Notes: generated by a model from the letters alone, not told the origin. 7,131 nt of DNA from Flavihumibacter sp. (GCA_025455285.1 JALOMU010000138.1:1-7131); one strand, 5' to 3'. Counted from the first letter of the stretch, positions 1 to 7,131 are shown. Numbers and translations: made by a program.

Positions 1-1241
1 TGCCCTTGCTTGTCGGATTACTCGCTGGAACTTATCCGGCATTTTTCCTCTCTTCCTTTCAGCCATTGCAGGTATTAAAATCGAAATTCAGTACCGGAAG
101 CAGCAAAGCTGGACTGAGGAGCACACTTGTTGTAGTACAATTTGTTACCTCCATCATCCTTATTGTTGGAACCATTATCATTTATCGGCAACTAAATTAT
201 ATACAAACCAGAAACATTGGTTTTAATAAAGAACAAGTATTGGTGATCAACAATACGTATACATTAGGTACACAGAAGGAAGGATTCCGGAATGAAATCA
301 TGAAATTATCAGGTGTAACCGGAAGTACATACAGTGGCTTTATGCCAGTTGCTGAGAGTGCAAGAAGTGACCGTACCTTTTCTACCCAGGCTGCAATCAC
401 CTCCAGTTCAGGACTTAATATGCAAATATGGGGCATCGATGAAAACTATATTCCACTGTTGGGAATGGAAATGAAATACGGCAGGAATTTTTCAAGAGAA
501 TTTGGAACAGACTCAGCTGCCATTATCATCAATGAAACCACAGCAGCCCTCATGGGATTGGATAACCCTGTAGGAAAAAAATTATACGCAGGGAATAATG
601 GTGGCGTAAGTGATCCCTATACAATTATTGGCGTAGTAAAGAATTTTCATTTTCAATCTATGAAGCAGCAGATTGGTCCGGTTGCTTTCTGGCTTAAACC
701 GGCCGACTGGTCCATTGCTTTCAAAGTGAATACCAGCCAAATCCAACCATTACTATCCAGGATTGAAGGAGTCTGGAATAAGATGGCTCCTGGAATGCCA
801 TTTGAATATAGCTTTCTGGATGAATCCTTCTCCCGCATGTACGACGCAGAACAGCGGGTTGGACAGTTGGCGTTGAGCTTTGCGATCCTGACGATCCTGA
901 TTGCCTGTCTTGGTTTATTCGGACTGGCAGCCTTCATGGCTGAACAACGGAACAAGGAAATTGGTGTTCGAAAAGTATTGGGTGCCTCCGTTCAACAAAT
1001 TGTGAGTCTGCTTACGCGCGACTTCCTGAGACTGGTAGGTATTGCATCCCTTATAGCTTTCCCCCTGGCCTGGTATGCTATGAACAAATGGCTGGAAAAT
1101 TTCGCTTTCAAAACATCCCTTGGCTGGTGGGTATTCCTGCTGGCAGGATGTATTGCTGCCTTGATTGCGTTGCTGACAGTAGGCGGACAAGCAATAAAAG
1201 CGGCCATTACCAATCCGATCAAAAGTCTTCGTTCAGAATAA
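1..1241 (+). CDS. ABC transporter permease A, MacB/FtsX-like, 5'-truncated by window edge
   Basis: This is the C-terminal half of an inner-membrane permease of the MacB_PCD/FtsX family. The frame is open from base 3 (a Pro codon precedes the TTG at 6), so the true start lies upstream. Alignment of GLLAGTYPAFFLSSFQP with GLIAGSYPAFFLSGFQP of the next gene (residues 383-399) puts about 378 residues outside the window. Counting from the codon at base 6, one sees the end of helix 4 (1-16), helix 5 (about 40-60), the second periplasmic domain (about 62-283) with GRNF, DSAAIIINE and NPVGKKL, helix 6 (about 286-310), the cytoplasmic motif KEIGVRKVLGAS (317-328), helix 7 (339-360) and helix 8 (372-392). 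It ends in NPIKSLRSE. Family knowledge says the protein works with a separate ATPase; its substrate is unknown. The stop is 12 bases before the next start, so the two are probably co-transcribed. A tandem 9-base repeat lies in helix 6. Confidence 0.93.
   Translation, partial: PLLVGLLAGTYPAFFLSSFQPLQVLKSKFSTGSSKAGLRSTLVVVQFVTSIILIVGTIIIYRQLNYIQTRNIGFNKEQVLVINNTYTLGTQKEGFRNEIMKLSGVTGSTYSGFMPVAESARSDRTFSTQAAITSSSGLNMQIWGIDENYIPLLGMEMKYGRNFSREFGTDSAAIIINETTAALMGLDNPVGKKLYAGNNGGVSDPYTIIGVVKNFHFQSMKQQIGPVAFWLKPADWSIAFKVNTSQIQPLLSRIEGVWNKMAPGMPFEYSFLDESFSRMYDAEQRVGQLALSFAILTILIACLGLFGLAAFMAEQRNKEIGVRKVLGASVQQIVSLLTRDFLRLVGIASLIAFPLAWYAMNKWLENFAFKTSLGWWVFLLAGCIAALIALLTVGGQAIKAAITNPIKSLRSE
883..900 (+). 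repeat. tandem 9-base direct repeat in helix 6 of permease A
   Basis: CGATCCTGA occurs twice back to back (883-891 and 892-900). It encodes the ILTIL part of helix 6. A unit of nine bases can expand or contract without shifting the frame. The first unit overlaps the end of the segment that is missing at the equivalent place in permease C. Confidence 0.7.
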
Positions 1242-1253
1242 ACAAATTGTTGT

Positions 1254-3614
1254 ATGCTGTTTAATTATTTCAAGATCGCTTTTCGAAACCTCGTTAAATA
1301 CAAGGGGTTCTCGGCCATCAACATCCTGGGCCTTGCTGTAGGAATGGCATCAGCAATTCTTATTTTTCTTTGGATCAGTCATGAGATCAGTTACGATCAG
1401 TTCCATGAAAAAAAAGAACGGATTTTTGAAGCCTGGAATAAGGGGAATTTCAACGGCAAAGTTTCCTGCTGGAATACCACTCCAAAAATTCTGGCCAGTG
1501 CCTTACAGTCAGATATACCCGAAATTGAAACCACTACAAGAGTAAATTGGGATGATAATTATCTGACACGATTTGGTGATAAGACCATCATGATGAAAGC
1601 ATCCATGGTGGATTCAACCTTTCTGAATGTATTCAGTTTTCCGGTTCTGAAAGGAGATAAACAAAAAGCATTGATGAACCCATCCGGTGTAGTTTTAACA
1701 GCATCGACTGCAGCCAAATTATTTGGAACAGATAACCCGATTGGCCAGACCCTGGAGTTGAATGAAAAATACCAGTTCACTGTTACAGCAGTAGTGCAAG
1801 ACCCTCCCAATAACTCCCGTTTTCAGTTCGAATGCCTTTTGCCCTGGGCCTTTCTGCGTGCAAACGGTTGGGATGATAATTACTGGGGGAATAACTCAAC
1901 ACGCACTTATGCTTTACTCAAACCAGGATCAAAAGTGGAGAGCGCCAATGCAAAACTGGAAAATTTCCGCAAAAAATACGATCGCGATGATCCTACGGGA
2001 GGATTCTTTTTGTATCCAATCGAGCGTTGGAGACTTTATTCCAATTTTACCGAAGGTGTGGAAGAAGGCGGGATGATCGAGTACATCCGAATCTTTACCA
2101 TCGTTGGCGCAATTATCTTATTAATTGCCTGTATCAATTTTATGAACCTCAGCACTGCTAAAAGTGAGCAGCGTGCGAAAGAGGTTGGTATTCGTAAAGT
2201 AATCGGTGCCATGCGGCATAATTTGATGGGACAGTTTCTGGGTGAATCCATCCTGATTGCATTTTTGGCTGGAGTGCTTTCCCTTATACTGGTACAACTA
2301 ACCTTACCATCGTTTAATACGTTTACCGGTAAACTGGTTGATATCGATTATACGAATCCGCTAGCCTGGGCCCTATGGGCAGGATTTATTCTGCTAACAG
2401 GACTAATAGCAGGCAGTTATCCGGCTTTTTTCCTATCTGGTTTCCAACCTACCAAAGTATTGAAAGGGACATTCAAAAAAACACAATCGGCAATCAATCC
2501 CAGAAAAGTGCTGGTGGTTTTACAATTCACATTTGCCATTATTCTGATCATTAGTACGCTTGTCATAAAAAAACAAATCAATTATGCTCAAAACCGGAAC
2601 AATGGATATAACAAGGACCAGTTATTGTATTATTTCATGACTGGCTCGACTGAAAAAAATTATGATCTTATAAAAAATGAGCTGCTCTCTTCAGGTGTAG
2701 CCACCTCGGTTACCAAAACGAGCGCACCATTAACCGAAGGCTGGAGTAATAGCTGGGGTATAGGCTGGAAAGGAAAACAACCCGACGACCGGACCTTGTT
2801 TGATCGCTTTTGTGCTGATCAGCAATTTGTAAAAACGGCCGGACTAGAACTAGTGAAAGGCAGGGATTTTGATCTGGCTGCCCATCCGTCTGATTCAGCT
2901 GCCGTACTGTTGAATGAATCTGCAGTAAAAGCAATGGGATTTTCAGATCCCATCGGTCAGCTTATTCAGGATAATGGCCAGGATTGGACCGTGATCGGAG
3001 TTATCAAAGATTTTATCCTCCATTCTCCTTTTGCCAAAACCCAACCAATGGTAATTGAAGGCGCACATGGATGGTTTAATGTGATTCATTTCCGCCTGAA
3101 TCCAACTAACAGTGTAAGCACGAATCTCAAAAAAGCAGAAACTATATTCAAAAAATTCAATCCCAGTTATCCATTTGATTACACATTCGTTGACCAGGCT
3201 TACGCTTCCAAATTTGAAGAAGAGAAAAAAATGGGGTCATTGGCAGCCTTGTTTGCCGGTCTGACTATTTTCATTTCCTGCATGGGCTTATTTGGATTAG
3301 CCACTTATATGGCAGCCACGCGGTTCAAAGAAATCGGAATTCGGAAGGTATTGGGCGCCTCCGTTGCATCCATAACCAGCTTATTGTCCAAAGATTTCCT
3401 GAAACTGGTCCTGATCTCTTTCCTTGTTGCTTCACCGATAGCCTGGATACTCATGAACCAATGGTTGAAAGGATATGCTTATAAAACTTCCATAGATGTA
3501 TGGGTGTTTGTTGCAACCGGCTTTTTAAGTCTGACGATAGCACTCTTAACTACCAGCATCCAGGCAATTAAAGCTGCTATTTCCAATCCGGTAAAAAGTT
3601 TGAAATCTGAATAA
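1254..3614 (+). CDS. ABC transporter permease B, MacB/FtsX-like, duplicated architecture (786 aa)
   Basis: Complete inner-membrane permease with two MacB_PCD-FtsX units in one chain, the usual size for this Bacteroidota family. Helix 1 is at about 20-41 after the typical start MLFNYFKIAFRNLVKYKGFS. The first periplasmic domain (about 43-277) shows ISYDQFHEKKERIF, VDSTFLNVFSF, LFGTDNPIGQTL and DPPNNSRFQF. Helix 2 is at 278-300, followed by the coupling motif KEVGIRKVIGA (309-319), helix 3 (331-352), helix 4 (370-395) and helix 5 (419-438). The second periplasmic domain (about 440-658) has KGRDF, DSAAVLLNE and DPIGQLI. Helix 6 (661-686), the motif KEIGIRKVLGA (692-702), helix 7 (715-736) and helix 8 (747-768) follow. 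It ends in NPVKSLKSE. There is no nucleotide-binding domain, so a partner ATPase is needed. ATG 1254 is chosen because it gives the family N-terminus; no Shine-Dalgarno is seen, as is common in this phylum. Substrate unknown. Confidence 0.96.
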   Translation: MLFNYFKIAFRNLVKYKGFSAINILGLAVGMASAILIFLWISHEISYDQFHEKKERIFEAWNKGNFNGKVSCWNTTPKILASALQSDIPEIETTTRVNWDDNYLTRFGDKTIMMKASMVDSTFLNVFSFPVLKGDKQKALMNPSGVVLTASTAAKLFGTDNPIGQTLELNEKYQFTVTAVVQDPPNNSRFQFECLLPWAFLRANGWDDNYWGNNSTRTYALLKPGSKVESANAKLENFRKKYDRDDPTGGFFLYPIERWRLYSNFTEGVEEGGMIEYIRIFTIVGAIILLIACINFMNLSTAKSEQRAKEVGIRKVIGAMRHNLMGQFLGESILIAFLAGVLSLILVQLTLPSFNTFTGKLVDIDYTNPLAWALWAGFILLTGLIAGSYPAFFLSGFQPTKVLKGTFKKTQSAINPRKVLVVLQFTFAIILIISTLVIKKQINYAQNRNNGYNKDQLLYYFMTGSTEKNYDLIKNELLSSGVATSVTKTSAPLTEGWSNSWGIGWKGKQPDDRTLFDRFCADQQFVKTAGLELVKGRDFDLAAHPSDSAAVLLNESAVKAMGFSDPIGQLIQDNGQDWTVIGVIKDFILHSPFAKTQPMVIEGAHGWFNVIHFRLNPTNSVSTNLKKAETIFKKFNPSYPFDYTFVDQAYASKFEEEKKMGSLAALFAGLTIFISCMGLFGLATYMAATRFKEIGIRKVLGASVASITSLLSKDFLKLVLISFLVASPIAWILMNQWLKGYAYKTSIDVWVFVATGFLSLTIALLTTSIQAIKAAISNPVKSLKSE

Positions 3615-3623
3615 ATCGAATCC

Positions 3624-6026
3624 ATGATAAGCAACTATATTACCATAGCCATCCGGAATATTCGTCGTTACGGAACTAATTCATTCCTCAATCTTTCGGG
3701 ACTGGCCATTGCGCTAGCTGCATGTCTGGTTATCTTTCTGGTAGTTCAGCACGAATACAGTTATGATACCTATCATCCGAATTCCGAAAGGGTATACCAG
3801 ATAGTAAAAAAAGAAGTCAGAGAGGGAAATGAAGATTTTTATGGCGGCATCGCTCTTCCGGCAAAAAAAGCACTCAGCAATGATTTCCCGACAGTCCAGT
3901 TTACTGAACTATTTACTTCATTCGGCGCTCAATTCACCGTCTTGGATGCAGCCGATCAGGTAAGCGATAAGAAATTTCTGGAAGAGCAGGGTGTATTTTT
4001 TGTAGATCCGGGGATCGTAGATTTCTTTTCCTTTTCATGGATTGAAGGATCTCCGGAAATCTTAGGCAAACCCGATATGATCGCCCTATCACGATCCAAG
4101 GCTATCAAGTATTTTGGTTCCGAAAGCAGCGCCGTGGGACGATCCCTGTTATTTGAAAACAAAGTCAGATTACAGGTTGCAGCCGTATTTGCGGATCCTC
4201 CTCCAAACACGGATTTCAATTTTCAAATGCTGCCATCATATGCTACATTAGAATCCAATCTAGATCTATGGGGTTATGAGCAGAACAAAGAATCCTGGGG
4301 TTTTTCCACCTCCAACCATCAGGTCTATGCACTTTTGCCACAGTCAGTTAATCCGGAACAGGTAAATAAGCAATTGCAGGATTTTGTAAAAAAATATTAC
4401 CGTCCCGAAGCCGTTGGTAAAGTTTTTCATTTTTTACTCCCACTGAAAGAAATCCATTTCGACACCAGATTTGGAAATAATGGCACTCATATCAGCAGCA
4501 AATCATCCCTTATGACGCTGCAGTTAATTGGTTTGTTGATTCTGCTGATGGCCTGCATCAATTTTATCAATCTCTCAACCGCCCTGGCAGTAAAAAGGAG
4601 CAAAGAAATCGGAATCAGAAAAGTAATGGGCAGCACTCGTGGCCAATTACGCATTCAGTTATTGGCGGAAACCTTTTTGCTTGTATTATTCGCTATGATA
4701 ATAGCGCTGTTTATAACCTGGCTGACCCTGCCCTACCTTAAATACATCACAGATATTCAGGAAAAGCTTCCCCTTTTTCAGTCAAATGTGCTTCTGTTTT
4801 TAGTACTCATATTGTTGGCAACTGTTTTGCTATCCGGATTTTACCCTGCACTTGTTTTAAGCAGATTCAACCCGGTAGAAGCTATAAAAAACAAAATCCA
4901 TGCTCATTCAATAGCCGGACTTTCCCTTCGAAGAGTACTGGTTGTACTTCAGTTTGCTTTCGCACAGTTTTTAGTTATTGCAACTATCATTGCGGTTTCG
5001 CAAATGAATTTTATCCGGATGGCAGATCTGGGATTCAATAAAGAATCCACACTGCTGCTTTCAGGAAATATGGATAGTACAAGTATCGCAAGGCACACCG
5101 GATTCAAAGCTGCGCTGCAACAGTTACCAGAAGTAAAACATATTTCCTTTTCCATGGATGCTCCGTCCAGTGATAACAACTGGACAATGAATTTCGCATT
5201 CAATCAGATTAATGAAGACCTCCCCTTTGACACACACATCAAGATGGCCGATGGATCCTACGTTGAAACCTTCGGATTAAAGATGGCGGCGGGTGAATTT
5301 TACAGATCAGAGGACTCTGTCCGTAAAGTGGTTATTAATGAAACAATGGTAAAAAAACTGGGATTAAAAACTCCAGAGGAAGCTGTAGGAAAAACTATCC
5401 GGATTGGTATATCGGAATGGATGCCCATTGCTGGTGTAGTAAAGGACTTTAAAAATAATTCACTCAGGGAGTCAATTAAGCCTACTGTTCTTTTCCATGC
5501 GCCGGGTAAATTAGGGAATTATATGGCCCAAACCAATATCCGGCTGGAAACCAGCAACCTTGGACATGCGGTTAGTAAAATTGAAACAGTCTGGAATCGG
5601 TTTTATCCTGAATATGCCTTCCGTGCCAGTTTCCTGGATGAAACCATCAACAACTTTTACCAGCAGGAAGAACTTGCAATCGTGATTTCCTGTCTGGGGT
5701 TGTACGGACTGATATCCTTTATGGCCGTACAAAAAACAAAAGAGGTTGGCATCCGTAAGGTACTCGGCGCTTCCGTTGGCAGTATTGTGGTTTTATTCTC
5801 AAAAGAGTTCACCATCCTTATATTGATAGCTTTTGCAATGGCGGCTCCCGTAGCCTGGTACATGATGAACGGTTGGCTTGAGAATTTTGTATTCCGAATC
5901 GAAATAGGCTGGTGGATCTTTTTAATCGCGGTTGTTATTAGCCTTTTTATTGCATGGCTCACCGTTGGTTACAAAGCTATCTCAGCAGCTTTGGCAAACC
6001 CAGTAAAAAGCCTTAAAACCGAATAA
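3624..6026 (+). CDS. ABC transporter permease C, MacB/FtsX-like, with short helix-6 junction (800 aa)
   Basis: Complete paralogue with the same two-unit plan. Helix 1 is at about 20-41; the first periplasmic domain (43-295) carries YSYDTYHPNSERVYQI, YFGSESSAVGRSL and DPPPNTDFNF. Then come helix 2 (297-318), the coupling motif KEIGIRKVMGS (327-337), helix 3 (349-370), helix 4 (387-411) and helix 5 (438-457). The second periplasmic domain (about 459-680) includes KVVINETMVKKLG and AVGKTIRIG. Helix 6 (684-703), the motif KEVGIRKVLGAS (706-717), helix 7 (727-748) and helix 8 (762-782) follow, ending in NPVKSLKTE. The odd feature is at residues 683/684 (base 5672/5673). Between SFLDE and KVLGAS this protein has 49 residues where A and B each have 60, so exactly 11 residues are missing just before helix 6. 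The frame is kept and helix 6 still has about 19 hydrophobic residues, so it may work or be impaired. It starts 9 bases after the previous stop, consistent with one operon. Substrate unknown. Confidence 0.95.
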   Translation: MISNYITIAIRNIRRYGTNSFLNLSGLAIALAACLVIFLVVQHEYSYDTYHPNSERVYQIVKKEVREGNEDFYGGIALPAKKALSNDFPTVQFTELFTSFGAQFTVLDAADQVSDKKFLEEQGVFFVDPGIVDFFSFSWIEGSPEILGKPDMIALSRSKAIKYFGSESSAVGRSLLFENKVRLQVAAVFADPPPNTDFNFQMLPSYATLESNLDLWGYEQNKESWGFSTSNHQVYALLPQSVNPEQVNKQLQDFVKKYYRPEAVGKVFHFLLPLKEIHFDTRFGNNGTHISSKSSLMTLQLIGLLILLMACINFINLSTALAVKRSKEIGIRKVMGSTRGQLRIQLLAETFLLVLFAMIIALFITWLTLPYLKYITDIQEKLPLFQSNVLLFLVLILLATVLLSGFYPALVLSRFNPVEAIKNKIHAHSIAGLSLRRVLVVLQFAFAQFLVIATIIAVSQMNFIRMADLGFNKESTLLLSGNMDSTSIARHTGFKAALQQLPEVKHISFSMDAPSSDNNWTMNFAFNQINEDLPFDTHIKMADGSYVETFGLKMAAGEFYRSEDSVRKVVINETMVKKLGLKTPEEAVGKTIRIGISEWMPIAGVVKDFKNNSLRESIKPTVLFHAPGKLGNYMAQTNIRLETSNLGHAVSKIETVWNRFYPEYAFRASFLDETINNFYQQEELAIVISCLGLYGLISFMAVQKTKEVGIRKVLGASVGSIVVLFSKEFTILILIAFAMAAPVAWYMMNGWLENFVFRIEIGWWIFLIAVVISLFIAWLTVGYKAISAALANPVKSLKTE

Positions 6027-6064
6027 CTTCCACCCCTTAGCAGCGGCATACAATACAACTTAGA

Positions 6065-6142
6065 ATGACCAACAACCTGATTATCACCTTTTGGCATATT
6101 ACACGCAAAAAAATTTTCAGTTTAAGCTGCTACCGTAACTAA
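6065..6142 (+). pseudogene. probable N-terminal remnant of another FtsX-like permease (25 codons)
   Basis: The gap between permeases C and D contains an ATG followed by 25 codons and a stop at 6140-6142. Its first 20 residues (MTNNLIITFWHITRKKIFSL) read like the cytoplasmic start of this permease family: compare MLFNYFKIAFRNLVKYKGFS (B) and MLRSYVQIAWRNLIKQPYFS (D). Shared features are Asn-4, an aromatic residue near position 10, a basic stretch, and Phe-Ser just before helix 1, with one residue fewer in between. After FSL the expected INIxGL helix is absent in all three forward frames, and the peptide ends SCYRN. I infer that a further paralogue was deleted, leaving its first 60 bases or so. 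The alternatives are a short translated leader for permease D or a chance reading frame; the match is short and not identical at the DNA level. Confidence 0.5.
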
Positions 6143-6167
6143 AAGCTGGTTGACAAAATTATTAGGT

Positions 6168-7131
6168 ATGCTAAGATCATATGTACAAATAGCCTGGAGA
6201 AACCTGATCAAACAACCTTATTTTTCTGGCATTAATGTTTTTGGGCTGAGTATAGGACTATGCTTTTCATTATTTATAGGAATTTATATCTGGCAGGAAA
6301 ACAATGTCAACAAAAATCTGAGGAATCTCTCCAATCAATATATTCTTCAAACAAAGTGGAAAAAAAATAATCAGGGCATTGAATGGACAACCTTAGGCGC
6401 TTTACCGAAGGAAATTAAAGAAACCTATCCCAATCTGGTCGCAAATTATTTCCGGTTCGATGGTATCAATGCAATTTTGCACATCCAGGAAAAATCGTTT
6501 CGTCAGTCAGTTGCCATAGTCGATAGTACGCTCTTCTCAATGTATGGATTTAAGTTGCTGGAAGGTAACCAACGAACAGCACTTGATGAACCCTATTCGG
6601 TGGTTTTATCCGAAAAATTGGCAATTCGTTACTTCGGATCAACGAATGTTATAAACAAAACAATTGAACTTGAGAATTTCAATCGGATAAAACATCCATT
6701 TAAAATAACTGGCGTTACCGAAACCATACCAAGGAATACAATAACTCATTTGAATGATGATAATCACAATGAGTTATTCATACCGGTTTCGAACCTGGAA
6801 TTCTTTGGCAGAAGTATGGAATGGAACAATCCCTATATTGTAGGATTTATTGAACTTCAAAATAATGTAACACCTGCACAACTAATAGGACCCATTAAAA
6901 AAATAATTGAAAGCCAGGCCCACCCATCATTGGCCGAAAACATCGAAGTTTATTTAATGCCCCTGGAGAACTATTATCAAACGGCAAATAATGGTATTGT
7001 ACAAAAAACAAATTGGATACTTGGTTTGATCGGCTTTTTTATACTGTCCATGGCATTAATTAATTTCATTAATCTAACTAGCAGCAAATCCCATAATCGA
7101 CTAAAGGAGGTAGGTATTCGTACCATTATGG
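6168..7131 (+). CDS. ABC transporter permease D, divergent MacB/FtsX-like subfamily, 3'-truncated by window edge
   Basis: N-terminal 321 codons of a fourth permease; the frame stays open to the last base. It starts at ATG 6168 with MLRSYVQIAWRNLIKQPYFS, the family N-terminus. Helix 1 is at about 20-42. The first periplasmic domain (about 43-280) keeps the fold's landmarks: VDSTLFSMYGFKLLEG (118-133), VVLSEKLAIRYFG (145-157) and ITGVTETIPRN (180-190). Helix 2 is at about 283-303, then KEVGIRTIM (313-321) at the edge. Against the three upstream paralogues it differs in several ways. The ISYDxFH motif after helix 1 is replaced by ENNVNKNLRNL. The Gly of IGKT is Asn (VINKT). The loop after PRN is about six residues longer, and the coupling motif has Thr where the others have Lys. 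These point to a separate subfamily. Hand-sampled lines give about 36% GC. It is separated from permease C by 141 bases, so joint transcription is plausible but less certain. Substrate unknown. Confidence 0.92.
   Translation, partial: MLRSYVQIAWRNLIKQPYFSGINVFGLSIGLCFSLFIGIYIWQENNVNKNLRNLSNQYILQTKWKKNNQGIEWTTLGALPKEIKETYPNLVANYFRFDGINAILHIQEKSFRQSVAIVDSTLFSMYGFKLLEGNQRTALDEPYSVVLSEKLAIRYFGSTNVINKTIELENFNRIKHPFKITGVTETIPRNTITHLNDDNHNELFIPVSNLEFFGRSMEWNNPYIVGFIELQNNVTPAQLIGPIKKIIESQAHPSLAENIEVYLMPLENYYQTANNGIVQKTNWILGLIGFFILSMALINFINLTSSKSHNRLKEVGIRTIM
6740..6778. repeat. 11-bp perfect inverted repeat with inner 4-bp stem, inside permease D
   Basis: The arms AATAACTCATT (6740-6750) and AATGAGTTATT (6768-6778) are exact reverse complements. 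The 17-base interval holds a second pairing, TGAT (6755-6758) with ATCA (6763-6766) around a GATA loop. It lies in coding sequence for residues of the first periplasmic domain (THLNDDNHNELF), at a loop about six residues longer than in the paralogues. No T-run follows, so it is not a standard terminator. Whether the RNA hairpin matters is not known. Confidence 0.75.

Noticed and set aside
6..8. TTG as a start codon for the first gene
   Set aside because: The frame is open upstream to the window edge and the protein would begin inside helix 4; the gene is simply cut by the window.
1981..1988. Palindrome ATCGCGAT in permease B
   Set aside because: A single 8-base palindrome with no other copies noticed; it does not suggest a functional site.
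4691..4706. Hairpin CGCTAT-GATA-ATAGCG in permease C
   Set aside because: A 6-bp stem within coding sequence is expected by chance in 7 kb and has no supporting context.
197..5962. Minus-strand open frames of 70-100 codons lying inside the permease genes, and a plus-strand frame at 1858-2076
   Set aside because: They overlap fully with strongly supported permease genes, show no family motifs, and look like by-products of the coding frames.
1020..6026. Gene conversion between the C-terminal ends of permeases A and C (both have WLENF and GWW where B differs)
   Set aside because: The shared residues are family consensus and the DNA is not unusually alike, so B having diverged is the simpler reading.
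6027..6064. Terminator after permease C
   Set aside because: No GC-rich hairpin followed by a T-run is present; only a weak AGCAG/CTGCT pairing with the downstream part of the gap can be drawn.
6150..6172. TTGACA at 6150-6155 as a -35 element for permease D
   Set aside because: No suitable -10 element lies at the right distance, and main promoters in Bacteroidota use a different consensus (TAnnTTTG), which is not found in the gap.

Overview
The window is one block of ABC transporter permease genes, all on the + strand. It holds three large genes (the first cut at its 5' end), a short intergenic stretch with what looks like the broken start of a further copy, and a fourth gene cut by the 3' edge. 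All belong to the MacB/FtsX-like family (MacB_PCD periplasmic domain plus FtsX domain, type VII or 'mechanotransmission' ABC systems). They are of the duplicated kind, about 790-800 residues with two MacB_PCD-FtsX units in one chain. This architecture, the C-terminal signature NPVKSLK(S/T)E, and the absence of Shine-Dalgarno sequences before the starts point to Bacteroidota, most likely a Cytophagales, Chitinophagales or Sphingobacteriales type organism. Genus cannot be told from the sequence. Hand-sampled lines give roughly 45% GC in the first three genes.

Layout: 1-1241, C-terminal half of permease A; 1254-3614, complete permease B (786 aa); 3624-6026, complete permease C (800 aa); 6027-6167, a 141-base gap holding a 25-codon reading frame (6065-6142) that resembles the first 20 residues of such a permease and then stops; 6168-7131, N-terminal 321 residues of permease D. 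Gaps of 12 and 9 bases between A, B and C indicate one transcript with closely linked translation. The larger gap before D holds no recognisable promoter or terminator.

Each full protein should sit in the inner membrane with eight helices, two large periplasmic domains and two cytoplasmic coupling motifs of the KEIGIRKVLGA type. Members of this family use a separate LolD/MacB-like ATPase to drive movements of the periplasmic domains. No ATPase gene is visible here, so it must lie outside the window or elsewhere in the genome. The substrate cannot be read from the sequence.

No clearly new system is visible. The points worth a second look are signs of an evolving paralogue array: an exact 11-residue in-frame gap at the start of helix 6 in permease C, the likely N-terminal remnant between C and D, and the divergent, AT-richer permease D, which has an altered coupling motif and an internal 11-bp inverted repeat.
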